The translations under genes and the position numbers were made by a program. Below, one piece after another: positions 27,123 through 36,054 of a DNA stretch of 64,000 bases. The notes under the pieces are model-generated. The model did not search any database, was not told the origin of the DNA, and worked only from the letters and a program-made list of their open reading frames with translations. Source of the stretch: Treponema socranskii subsp. paredis ATCC 35535. Lineage in GTDB: Bacteria > Spirochaetota > Spirochaetia > Treponematales > Treponemataceae. The stretch covers positions 1,445,712-1,509,711 of the forward strand of contig KE332515.1 in assembly GCA_000413015.1 (NCBI GenBank), read 5' to 3'. Numbering within the stretch: position 1 is the stretch's first letter; each line of letters begins with the position of its first letter.

Positions 27123-29705
27123 CTATTCCCTCTCGACGGCGCGGTAATCCCAGTTGTGTTTCGGATAACGGCCTTTCATCTCTTTGCAGATTTCCGGCCA
27201 CGCGCCGTTCCAAAAACCTGCAATGTCGTCGGTGATCTGAAGCGGGCGCCTCGCGGGAGAAAGCAATTTGAAAAGCACCGGTACGCCCATAATACGGGGC
27301 GTTTCAAAACAGCCGAAAATCCGCTGAACTATTATTTCGACCGTCGGCCGAACAATCCCTTCCGCAGCCGTATCGTATAAAAGCGTACAGGATTTTCCGT
27401 TTGCGAGCACAATCGTTTGCGGCACATTTTTATCGACCTTCGCTCCGTCAAGATAATAATAAAGCGCATCGTATACCGTATTTTCGCGGAGCGTAGTTCC
27501 CGTCAAAAAAGGCGGAAGCCATTCTCGTACGGTTTTTATTAAATTTTCTTCTGACGACTTTGCGATCGTATACGTACCGTCAGGGCTTGCCGCAGAGGCG
27601 CCGTCGACCGTGCGGAAGGTTCTCGTATGCGCTTCATAAAAACGCACACGCGCTAAAAACGCTTTCGTTTTTTCGCCGAACGGAAGGCGTGCGATGCCGT
27701 TCTTTTCGACCGCGCGGCACACGGCGTATGCAAAATCTTCGTCCTCCACGGCGACGCGCCTTTCCGCCAATACGATTTTCCCGAAACAAGTGTATTCGGT
27801 TTTTCGAAGCGAATAAGTTCCTTCCGTAAACTCCGTTTCCGTATACCTTTCGCTCCGCACCGAAAGCCACGCTTCCGCTTCTTCCGCAGAAAGCGCTTCC
27901 CATCGATAGATACGGCCTTCCTTTTCCCCCGCGTCCACGACGGGCGCAACGATCCACTCGGAAAACACGCGACAAGCGTCGCGCTCTTTTTTGGGAAGAG
28001 ATGCGACGCGGCCGGAAGGAAATCGATACGTACCGTCCCCTTCGAGACGCGCGATACGGTCGGGAAATCCCGCAAGCAGCAAAACAGGGAACGATATTCC
28101 GCGGGATCCGCGAAAATCGCCCACAGTGACAGAGCGGAAGGACACAGCTTTGCCGTCGGCCGAGGAACCGGAGTTTCCGCAAAGATCGGGAAAACGGTAT
28201 GCGCATTTTGCAAGCCGCTTTACAAGATCGGAAAAAAAACGTTTTTGCAAGGCGGGCGGAGAATCCGCATAAGGAGAATACGCGAGCACGCATTGAAGCG
28301 CCACTTCGACACAGGCTGCAAGGCCGCCGCACTCTTTTTTCGATATCCCGCTTTTTTTATCTGCACTTTCGCCGACGTTTCCGAAGCTGAGTGCCGAAAG
28401 CGCAACGCAGGCAAGGCGCGGGTGCAGACCGAGTGTGAGAGCGGCTTTGCCGAGCGAAGTGATACGCACGGAATTTTCCGCATCCGTCTTGTTTTCCGCA
28501 GTCAAACAGCCGAGTGCGATTAATAATTTTTGCGCGCTCTTCCAAGCGGCAGCGTTCGGAGGCGTGAGCCATGAAAGAGCATCACGCCTGTAAACGCCCC
28601 GTTCTGCACATTCAAGCACGACTTCGGTTAAATCGGTACGGGCTATTTCGGGCGCCGTCTCCGCAACGCGCACATCGTTTTCGCGCCATAAACGCACGCA
28701 TCGGCCGCGCTGCATACGTCCCGCTCTGCCCTTCCGCTGCTCCGCCGAAAAGACGCTTTCGGTTTCGGTGACGAGCATCTCCATGCCAGCGGCGACGTTC
28801 ATGCGATTGATTTTTGCCAACCCGGAATCGATGACGACGCTCACGCCGGGAACGGAAAGCGACGTCTCCGCGATCGACGACGATAAAATAACACGGCGGC
28901 GAGAAAAGTCGTCCGGAGGAGAGAGCACTTTTTTTTGTTCGTCGAAATCGATCGAACTGTGCAAAATCAAAATATCCGCGTCGACAGCTTCGCGTTCGAG
29001 TTCCGCCGCGGTTTTTCGAATATCGGCTATGCCCGGAAGAAATACGAGGATGCTTCCCCTATCCCGCGACTGCAATTCCCTCATCACCGCATCCGACGGA
29101 AGGAGGGCTGCTGAGTATTCGACATCGACCGGAAACTGACGACCGGGTACGGCAAACACCGGTCCCGCTTCACCTCCGGCTGCGAGATAGGACGACAGCG
29201 ATGCCGTATCGATCGTCGCCGACATGACGACGACGAACAGATCGTCACGAAGCGAAAGCGTCTCTTTTAAAAATGCAAGCGCCAAATCCGCCTGCACCGA
29301 GCGCTCATGAAATTCATCGAGGACGACGACGGAAACGCCGTCCAAAAGCAAATCATCCTGCAGCATGCGCGTCAAAACGGCTTCCGTCATAACGGTAAAG
29401 CGCGTAGCATCCGATACTCTCGATTCGAGGCGCATAACATAACCTGCGGTTTTTCCGACCTCCTCTCCGAGCAGCGCCGAAACACGCGACGCGACGGAAA
29501 GAGAGGCGATCCTCCGCGGTTCGAGCATAATAATTTTTCCGGCAAAGTGATTGAGAAGCGCGAGCGGCAGTGCAGTCGATTTTCCCGCACCCGTTTCCGC
29601 AGTAAGTATGAGAGAATGCGATTCGGAAGATTTAAGAGCAACGCAGATATCGTCCAGATGCGGTGCGATCGGCAGCTGATTAATAAGATCGGGATAAACG
29701 TACAC
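27123..29705 (-). CDS. hrpB: ATP-dependent helicase HrpB
   Basis: DEAH-box helicase of 860 residues: Walker A TAETGAGKST, DEFHER box, motif III MSATID, C-terminal SSSIAETSLSVPGVSVVIDS and QRKGRAGRMQRGRC, then HA2 and a HrpB C-terminal region (ILGVP-like IMGVPVLFKLLSPARRPLQI). HrpB is widespread in bacteria; its RNA target is not established. The start is GTG at 29705, 5 bases after a minus-strand TATAAT, another leaderless layout. Confidence 0.94.
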   Translation of the reverse strand: MYVYPDLINQLPIAPHLDDICVALKSSESHSLILTAETGAGKSTALPLALLNHFAGKIIMLEPRRIASLSVASRVSALLGEEVGKTAGYVMRLESRVSDATRFTVMTEAVLTRMLQDDLLLDGVSVVVLDEFHERSVQADLALAFLKETLSLRDDLFVVVMSATIDTASLSSYLAAGGEAGPVFAVPGRQFPVDVEYSAALLPSDAVMRELQSRDRGSILVFLPGIADIRKTAAELEREAVDADILILHSSIDFDEQKKVLSPPDDFSRRRVILSSSIAETSLSVPGVSVVIDSGLAKINRMNVAAGMEMLVTETESVFSAEQRKGRAGRMQRGRCVRLWRENDVRVAETAPEIARTDLTEVVLECAERGVYRRDALSWLTPPNAAAWKSAQKLLIALGCLTAENKTDAENSVRITSLGKAALTLGLHPRLACVALSALSFGNVGESADKKSGISKKECGGLAACVEVALQCVLAYSPYADSPPALQKRFFSDLVKRLAKCAYRFPDLCGNSGSSADGKAVSFRSVTVGDFRGSRGISFPVLLLAGFPDRIARLEGDGTYRFPSGRVASLPKKERDACRVFSEWIVAPVVDAGEKEGRIYRWEALSAEEAEAWLSVRSERYTETEFTEGTYSLRKTEYTCFGKIVLAERRVAVEDEDFAYAVCRAVEKNGIARLPFGEKTKAFLARVRFYEAHTRTFRTVDGASAASPDGTYTIAKSSEENLIKTVREWLPPFLTGTTLRENTVYDALYYYLDGAKVDKNVPQTIVLANGKSCTLLYDTAAEGIVRPTVEIIVQRIFGCFETPRIMGVPVLFKLLSPARRPLQITDDIAGFWNGAWPEICKEMKGRYPKHNWDYRAVERE

Positions 29706-29710
29706 GCCGC

Positions 29711-29740
29711 ATTATACTCATTTCAAATGCGCCGAAGCAA
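29711..29740 (-). promoter_or_regulatory. hrpB promoter, leaderless layout
   Basis: Minus-strand TTGCTT (29735-29740), 18-base spacer, TATAAT (29711-29716), 5 bases before the GTG start. Confidence 0.5.
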
Positions 29741-29813
29741 GTCGTTTCAGGAAATCGATTTTCAGGATAGCAAATCAATTATTATTAATAATTTGTTATT
29801 TTAATTTTCAGTA

Positions 29814-29842
29814 TTGATTTATTTTTCGTGTTACTGTATATT
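29814..29842 (+). promoter_or_regulatory. Promoter of the ribbon-helix-helix gene
   Basis: TTGATT (29814-29819), 17-base spacer, TATATT (29837-29842), 7 bases before ATG. Confidence 0.55.
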
Positions 29843-29849
29843 TATTAAT

Positions 29850-30041
29850 ATGAAAGCAACAACAAAAACAGCCGCAAAAAAAACGGCCGAAAAAACACCG
29901 CGCAAAGCAAAGAACCCTGCTGAAGCGTCAAAGTCGCACTCTATTTCATGCGATGATGTAAGATGGGATAAAATTCAAAAGCTTGCCGAAAAAGCCGGCA
30001 TGAACGTTTCCAAATACATCATCTCGAAAGTATTGAAATAG
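29850..30041 (+). CDS. Small ribbon-helix-helix protein with a Lys/Ala-rich tail
   Basis: A 63-residue basic protein. The N-terminal 28 residues are Lys/Ala/Thr-rich (KATTKTAAKKTAEKTPRKAK), like a histone H1 tail. The C-terminal part (SISCDDVRWDKIQKLAEKAG then MNVSKYIISKVLK) fits a CopG/Arc ribbon-helix-helix DNA-binding unit. It stands at the border between backbone and the accessory region and is followed by a strong terminator. Role unknown; could be a nucleoid-type or plasmid-type regulator. Confidence 0.65.
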   Translation: MKATTKTAAKKTAEKTPRKAKNPAEASKSHSISCDDVRWDKIQKLAEKAGMNVSKYIISKVLK

Positions 30042-30060
30042 CATACACTGTTCAACAAAA

Positions 30061-30092
30061 AAAACCGCAAGGCGACCCCTTGCGGTTTTTTT
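30061..30092. terminator. Strong bidirectional terminator
   Basis: A 12-base stem, AAAACCGCAAGG / CCTTGCGGTTTT, followed by more T residues. It ends the ribbon-helix-helix transcript. Confidence 0.9.
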
Positions 30093-30098
30093 ATCCGT

Positions 30099-30122
30099 TG
30101 GGCCAGCCAGGACTTGAACCCA
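30099..30122 (-). other. Stranded tRNA 3' end (possible attachment-site remnant)
   Basis: On the minus strand the 24 bases starting TGGGTTCAAGTCCTGGCTGG look like a tRNA T-arm loop plus 3' acceptor strand and discriminator, but no tRNA body lies beside them. The intact tRNA at 30330-30403 has a different 3' end, so this is not its duplicate. Such fragments are left by elements that integrate into tRNA genes. Confidence 0.45.
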
Positions 30123-30329
30123 ATCTTTATAATTCACTGCAAATGTTTAATGCTCTTTATTGTATATTAGCCGTTATTTTAGGTTTAATCAATATCAAAT
30201 AGCCCTATTTGGAACCTTTATTTTTCGCTTAACATTAAGCACTTAACATTTTGCTTAACATTTCTACCCGCTTCAAAGTTCATAAGAAAAGGATTTACAA
30301 TTCCCCAAACGAATCGTAAATCCTTAATA

Positions 30330-30403
30330 TGGGCCATGTTTGACTTGAACAAACGACCAAAGGATTATGAGTCCTCTGCTCTAACCGACTGAGCTAATGG
30401 CCC
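30330..30403 (-). tRNA. tRNA with CAT anticodon (Met, or Ile2 if lysidine-modified)
   Basis: A full cloverleaf: acceptor GGGCCAT / ATGGCCC, D-arm GCTCAGTCGGTTAGAGC, anticodon loop CTCATAA, T-arm GTTTG-TTCAAGT-CAAAC, discriminator A, no encoded CCA. The GGACTCATAATCC arm and following TTGGTCG resemble isoleucine tRNA(CAU) of E. coli, so Ile2 is a real alternative to elongator Met. Confidence 0.93.
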
Positions 30404-30653
30404 GAATTGACAACAATAATATCACAAAGGCCTAGTTTTAATCAATATATCAAAAGGGCTTCTAGAGGGATTCCGCATTATAACGAGAACAAGAGCCTTT
30501 CAAGACAATCTTGGCGCTTATCGCATAATCGTTGTTACATAAATGCCGGTTCAATAAAAGTTCAAAAGGAGATTCTGTTTAACGCAGCATGATGAGTCTG
30601 TGACTTTTTTCAACGAAATTGCGAACTAAAATTGACACAATCTTGTTTTGTAA

Positions 30654-31868
30654 CACGGAAATCAATTTTCAGAGGCACTATTTAAAAAGTTGAAAAAGTG
30701 CTAGAGTGCGGGTATGAGGTGGGAAGAATTAGAAGAAGCACTTGCAGTGCTTGAGACGGAACGGGAATACGACGGGTATTTTTGCAGCGTACAAGATGCG
30801 GTTATCATCGTGATTTTGGGAAGCCTGTGCGATTTGCAAAGCGTAAAGAAAATCCACGAGTGGGCAACAACCGAACATGTCAGAAAGTTTCTGGAAGAAA
30901 CCTTTGGGATCAAACGGATACTGTGCTATTGGTGGCTTTTGAGTCTGCTTGCAATCATACGGCCTGAATCACTGAATAAATGTATGAAACAATGGGTAGC
31001 TTCGGTTGTACCGAATCTTGCAGCAAAACTAGAGCAAGAAGAAGAGGAACAAAGTAAGAAGAAGAAAAAGCCGTTGACGATTGCGATAGACGGGAAAGGT
31101 GAAAAAATACGACAGTCCCTTGCATATCATCAGTGCACAGATAGGTGAATTGGGGTTGACGCTTGCCCAAAGAACGGTCGAATCAAAGAGTAATGAGATT
31201 CCGGCTGTACCGGAATTGATAAAAGAGCTTGAAATTCAGGGCTGTATGGTGGTCGCGGACGCAACGAACTGTCAAATAGAGACTGCCGAGGCAATAATTG
31301 AGGCAAAAGCGGATTATTTGTTAAGTGCGAAGGGCAATCAGGAAGCACTTATGAACGATATCGCGGAGTATGTTCAGGATACAAAGCTGAGAGCGACGAT
31401 GGACAGCATCACGCGAACGGAAAAGGGACATGGGCGGAAAGAAAGACGGAGTGCATATACGAGTGATGATGTTTCATGGCAACTGGGCGGGAGAATATGG
31501 CCGGAACTCAAATGTATTGGAGCAGTGCATACGCGATTTGAGACGAGCAAAGGGGTGACGGAAGAATGGCATTATTATATTTCAAGTAAAGCGTTACGAG
31601 CGGAAGAGCTGCTCCATCATGCAAGAGAGGAATGGTCGATAGAAACGATGCATTGGCTGTTGGATGTACATTTTGACGAGGACAGATGCAGGGTGCAGAG
31701 TAAGAACATACAACAGAATCTCAATATGCTGCACAAATGTGCGCTGAACATAATCCGCATACACAAACGTGAATCACAATCTAAGCTACCGTTGAACGGT
31801 ATTATGTTCCGTGCTCTTATGAATCCTCAAGCATTATTACCGCTTTTGGGCAAAACTTGATTTCCGTG
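30654..31868 (+). mobile_element. ISAs1-family insertion sequence
   Basis: Perfect 12-base terminal inverted repeats, CACGGAAATCAA (30654-30665) and its complement (31857-31868), enclose a broken transposase gene. Size about 1.2 kb fits the family, which includes the H-repeats of enterobacterial Rhs loci. No clear target duplication was found. Confidence 0.8.
30714..31860 (+). pseudogene. ISAs1-family transposase, frameshifted
   Basis: DDE transposase in two frames. The first frame (from the ATG at 30714) gives the N-terminal associated domain and the first catalytic Asp region KPLTIAIDGK, then runs into a stop at about 31146. The second frame carries SPLHIISAQIGELGLTLAQR, EKSNEIPAVPE-like VESKSNEIPAVPELI, and the C-terminal HHAREEWSIETMHWLLDVHF with the catalytic Glu. 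The join at about 31095-31101 lacks several residues normally found after IDGK, so a small deletion caused the shift. Probably inactive unless complemented. Confidence 0.85.
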
Positions 31869-31991
31869 GTTTTGTAACTGTGTAATATGTTTTTCGAAAT
31901 ATGTAACTAATTTATCTTAATTTAATATGTACAACAATCATTTCAAAAAAGCTTCGATATGTGCTGAATAAATAGATAGTATACCTGGTTT

Positions 31992-33842
31992 TTACTTATT
32001 CTTCTTTCTATAATTTGTAATAAAAGGCCTTATCCATGTAAGTAATTCAGCAACTAACATTGTTCCCCCTAAAGAAATCCAATTTGATAATATAAAATTC
32101 CAGTCCACTTTTTCTTCCCTTTTTATATGTTTCAAAACAAAGGCAACCACTACTACGAAGAATAAAGGAATACAAATATGAAAAATGAAATATGATAAAA
32201 TTTTACATATCAACGAAATAAATATTCTGAATATCTTTCTTACAAAATCTAATATTTCTTTTACTTTTTTACCAAGTGCGATATTGTCTTGATTTTCAAC
32301 AATTATACTTCTTAATTCCTTGTTATAATTAGTTAATCTAGTTATTTCGTCTTCTTTCTTTTGTTTTTCAATTGCGGTTGATTCTAAAATTTGATTCAAT
32401 GTTTTATTACGTAATCTTTCTACATTTTCAATAATTTCTTGAGAAATATCCTCTGGTTTTGAAGACATTTGCTTAAAATAACCAATAATTTCATATGCCT
32501 GTTCTGACGAAAGTTCCTGTCTATTAAATGCACTTTTTGCTTCTGCAATTTTTTTCATCTTTTCATCAGCAACAATTCCCGCATAGATTTTTTTACTCTT
32601 TAAGACTATATCAAGTGATTGTAATTGTGAGACACCAAAACCTTTATTAAGATTAAACCACAAAGTTGTTATGACATATTCTAGACTAGGAGCTAATCTA
32701 ATCCCTTGCGTAATAATATTTTTCTCTCGTGATTTACATAATATACTTTCTGTTCTTGTAATAAAAATATATTTTGAGTCAGAAAGGCTTTTTGATTTAT
32801 GTCCATCTCTTAATTTTTCAATAAAATTCAAATAATCATCCGTAAAATCAAAGAAAGAAAAATTTTTATCTATGTATTTTTCTTTTTCTTCTACCCCATC
32901 AATACTATCTTCATTTAAGAGATCAATTATATTTACTTCATCATAAACAATACTATGTTTTTTTAATTCAGAAAAAAACAATCCTTCTTGTTCTGCAATG
33001 TCAGCATATTCAGCACATCTACTAAGAAGATTATCCATACCTTCTGATTGAGATAATTGATTTTTGTCACAGAGAATCCTCTTTGCAGCATGAAAAAACC
33101 GATGAATCTCGGTTTTCGTTAAATTTAAATACATTAATTTAATATATTCTCTTTTATTATTTATTTCATGGACTAAGCTAAGAAATTCAGAAACTGCTTG
33201 CTGATAATACTTTCCATTTAAACCAAATATATCAAATAAAATATCCGTATTTAAATAAATAACTAACTCTTTATCCCATGATTTGATTTCTGATAAATCC
33301 ATTGTTATTCCGCGATAGATAATACTTCCGTAGTTCAAGTCATCTAATAATCGCTTAAATTTTGAATCCGAAGTTTGCTTCGAAATTATATATTTTGAAA
33401 TAAGAGGTAGATTATTCCTCCGATTCCAAGAATCAGAAAAATATAAAGTAAAATCAGATATGAGTGTTTTTGAATCTGTGTATCCTTGTCTTTTTGAGTA
33501 ATCTAGAAAATCTTGTGTTAATAAATCGACTTCCGATTTATAATTATCCAATTCAAACGCATTTTCTTCTGCAAGAAGTTTTTTGTCTAATTTATACCAC
33601 CCTCCTTTTGATAAAGTAATTTGTCGGTTTTCTGAAAGTACATTTTTTATTACCGTTGAAGGTATATTAAAACCGTAATAACTATTAAATTTAGGCGTAA
33701 AATCATTTATCAAAAAGGTATTTCTCTGAAAGTCATTTTTAATGAATGAGGTCATAAAAGAGATTAAGACTTCTTTTATCGAGGTCTTTTGATTTCCTAA
33801 TACTCGAAATACAACGTACGCTGGAAGTAAATTATTGTTCAT
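31992..33842 (-). CDS. Membrane protein with a PIN-like segment, unknown function
   Basis: I do not recognise this 616-residue, AT-rich gene. Visible parts: an N-terminal region that could be a winged helix (IPSTVIKNVLSENRQITLSK), a PIN-like stretch ELVIYLNTDILFDIFGLNGK near residues 205-225 (one Asp in the expected place), a coiled coil around 500-540 (EKQKKEDEITRLTNYNKELR) and two or three C-terminal TM segments (about 550-600). Start at 33842 is chosen because GAGGG lies 7 bases upstream. Base use is much more AT-rich than its neighbours, so it was probably acquired. Lying between two IS elements, a phage-defence role is possible but unproven. Confidence 0.6.
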   Translation of the reverse strand: MNNNLLPAYVVFRVLGNQKTSIKEVLISFMTSFIKNDFQRNTFLINDFTPKFNSYYGFNIPSTVIKNVLSENRQITLSKGGWYKLDKKLLAEENAFELDNYKSEVDLLTQDFLDYSKRQGYTDSKTLISDFTLYFSDSWNRRNNLPLISKYIISKQTSDSKFKRLLDDLNYGSIIYRGITMDLSEIKSWDKELVIYLNTDILFDIFGLNGKYYQQAVSEFLSLVHEINNKREYIKLMYLNLTKTEIHRFFHAAKRILCDKNQLSQSEGMDNLLSRCAEYADIAEQEGLFFSELKKHSIVYDEVNIIDLLNEDSIDGVEEKEKYIDKNFSFFDFTDDYLNFIEKLRDGHKSKSLSDSKYIFITRTESILCKSREKNIITQGIRLAPSLEYVITTLWFNLNKGFGVSQLQSLDIVLKSKKIYAGIVADEKMKKIAEAKSAFNRQELSSEQAYEIIGYFKQMSSKPEDISQEIIENVERLRNKTLNQILESTAIEKQKKEDEITRLTNYNKELRSIIVENQDNIALGKKVKEILDFVRKIFRIFISLICKILSYFIFHICIPLFFVVVVAFVLKHIKREEKVDWNFILSNWISLGGTMLVAELLTWIRPFITNYRKKNK

Positions 33843-33914
33843 TGTTAATCCCTCGCTTTTTGTCCTACCCATTTTTCACAAATTTCATTATATAGATTTT
33901 TTTTATCCTGTAAC

Positions 33915-35184
33915 CACTACTGTCCAAGATAAATTAGATACTATTTAAAGTCTGTAATCCGTGATATAGTTAAGTTGGCACACAAAACAATATCACATAA
34001 GGAATTACAGACATGAATAAATATAACACAAAACTCGGACAGTTGCTATCTTTACTAGAGAGACCTCTATTTGAAAAATGCGTAAAAGCGACAGGGGCTG
34101 ACAAGCACTGCAAAGGCTTTTCCGCATGGCAGCAGTTTGTAACTATGGCTTATGCACAGATAGCAAATCCACACGGACTTCGAAGCCCGGAAAACTCGCT
34201 GAACTCAAATAAAACCTGCCTGTATCATCCGGGAGTTCAAAAAGACGTGAAGCGCGCGACAATTTCGTATGCGAATAATGCCGGAAAACCCGAGGTGTTC
34301 GAGAACCTGTTTTATTCACTCTCGTCAGCCCTTGACCGGAATGGACGCAAAAAATTTAGAAAGGATTTCTACGGAATCGATGCGATAGAGCTGAGCCTGA
34401 ATCTGCATAATTTTCCATGGGCGACTTTCAGAAGCACAAAAAGCGGTGTCAAAATCCATCTTACCTATGACATCAATAACAGTCTGCCGAAATATCTTTT
34501 CATAACAAATGCAAACGAACATGAAAATAACACGCTGAAAAAAATGAATATCGCCAAAGGATGTACGGTCACATTCGATAAAGGCTACTGCAATTACGCG
34601 GTTTTCGGAGATTTTTGCCGTGATAAAATCTTTTTTGTTACAAGATTAAAGGAAAACGCACAGTACCGTGTCATTGAGGAACACGAAAGCAGGAATAAGC
34701 ACATAACGCTTGATAGGACGATCGAATTTACCGGTATGCAGACAGGCAGGAAATGTCCGTTTCCTCTGCGAGTCATAAAATCCGTTGATGAGAAAACAGG
34801 AAAGGAAATTACGATTTTAACAAACATATTCAATCTGAGCGCCGGATATATCGCCGGGATGTATCGGGCCGGATGGAACATCGAAATATTTTTCAAGACG
34901 ATAAAGCAGAATCTGCAAATCAAGAAGTTTTTCGGACAGACAGAAAATGCCGTAAAAACACAAATCCGGATTGCGTAGACTGTGTATCTTCTGTACATGA
35001 AACTGCGGCAGCTGTGCATATATGGAGGCAAAAACTTTACAAACTTTATGTCGGAATTAAAAGTCTGCCTTTTTGAACGAAAGGACTTATTTGAATGGTT
35101 TGCCGGAAGCCCGCCACCCGCTGTTTACCAGCCTAGTGATTTTCAACAGGAGCTATGGGCATGATTTTATATTGGACAGTAGTG
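33915..35184 (+). mobile_element. IS4-family insertion sequence
   Basis: Terminal inverted repeats CACTACTGTCCAA (from 33915) and TTGGACAGTAGTG (to 35184) bracket a 1.27-kb element with one transposase gene. It lies between the rhs immunity gene and the PIN-like gene. No target duplication is obvious. Confidence 0.82.
34013..35164 (+). pseudogene. IS4-family transposase with an in-frame stop
   Basis: The N-terminal part reads as a normal IS4-type transposase (SPENSLNSNKT, DFYGIDAIELSL with the first Asp, VTFDKGYCNY second Asp, YRAGWNIEIFFKTIKQNLQI with the Glu signature). A TAG at 34976-34978 interrupts it, and the same frame goes on with VYLLYMKLRQLCIYG to 35164. So this is a nonsense mutation, not a frameshift, removing about 60 residues. 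All three catalytic residues lie before the stop, so weak activity cannot be ruled out. Confidence 0.8.
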
Positions 35185-35255
35185 ATATTCAAACAAATTT
35201 TTATCATCCGAACTTAGAACATCAAAAATCCCAGTTTAGCAGTATAAAAGCAATA

Positions 35256-36053
35256 TCAACATACCGGAATAAAATCAACTCCTTTTATATTATTCTGCGT
35301 AAAAAACAAATATAACTCTTTGTTAATTATTATTTGCTTATAAGCAGAGTATCCGCTCCCGAAATATTCTTTCGTTCTTGAAATACAACTATCCATTTCT
35401 GTTATTTTTGGAAAAAAACTATCGGTACACATACGAAATTTTTTTTTGCCACATATCGGACATATAGTATACTGTAATCGATCTTGATTTTTTATATGCA
35501 CACTACTATTAATTTCCAGATTAAAGATAGTATCGAATAAATTATCGGTTTTATATTTTTTTACAGGTAAAAAATGCATTCTGAATCTTTTCTCAAGCAT
35601 ACACTTTAATTTTTTTGTTACAAAATATTCGTCGAAAATCCAATTTAATTGACCAATATCTTTATTTCCCCATTTTGGTTCAGTTTTTATACAAAATAAA
35701 TCTTGTTTTATAAGACCTTGTCCGCATGAATTACAGACATTACTTGAATTATATGTCGTATTTTGATAACCAAAATTATTTTCCGGTTGCGGATATAAAA
35801 AATGCCAAGTCGGAATCATAACAAAATATTTACTTGAAGACAACTCCGCCTTTGAAAATAATATTTTCATTTGATTATCGATGATATCCTTATCATTTTT
35901 TTTTACAATTAATTGTATATCTTTCCATTTTGTATCATTTTCTCCGATATCAAAATATCGCACAATATCTCCTTTCAATTTAATACCGTGGGCCGAAAAT
36001 ATTTTATTCAATCGCGCAGTATTGTTGTATGAAATTCTATGTATGATATTCAT
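35256..36053 (-). CDS. Immunity protein of the giant Rhs toxin (Imm11-like)
   Basis: A 265-residue cytoplasmic protein that starts one base after the rhs stop, the standard immunity position. It has two zinc-knuckle pairs (CNSCGQG and CPICGKK) and ends with SGYSAYKQIIINKELYLFF...GVDFIPV, a C-terminal pattern of Imm11-type immunity proteins. No signal peptide, in keeping with a nuclease toxin that acts in the cytoplasm. Assignment to the toxin rests on position; the family match is moderate. Confidence 0.75.
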   Translation of the reverse strand: MNIIHRISYNNTARLNKIFSAHGIKLKGDIVRYFDIGENDTKWKDIQLIVKKNDKDIIDNQMKILFSKAELSSSKYFVMIPTWHFLYPQPENNFGYQNTTYNSSNVCNSCGQGLIKQDLFCIKTEPKWGNKDIGQLNWIFDEYFVTKKLKCMLEKRFRMHFLPVKKYKTDNLFDTIFNLEINSSVHIKNQDRLQYTICPICGKKKFRMCTDSFFPKITEMDSCISRTKEYFGSGYSAYKQIIINKELYLFFTQNNIKGVDFIPVC

Positions 36054-36054
36054 T

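Noticed and set aside
30331..30403. Treating the 30099-30122 fragment as a copy of the intact tRNA's 3' end
   Set aside because: T-stem and acceptor bases differ (CTGGCCC versus ATGGCCC), so it comes from another tRNA.
30407..30592. 61-codon frame after the tRNA
   Set aside because: No ribosome binding site, no recognisable pattern, overlaps nothing conserved.
34976..35164. Frameshift in the IS4-family transposase
   Set aside because: The downstream part is in the same frame; the break is a TAG nonsense codon.
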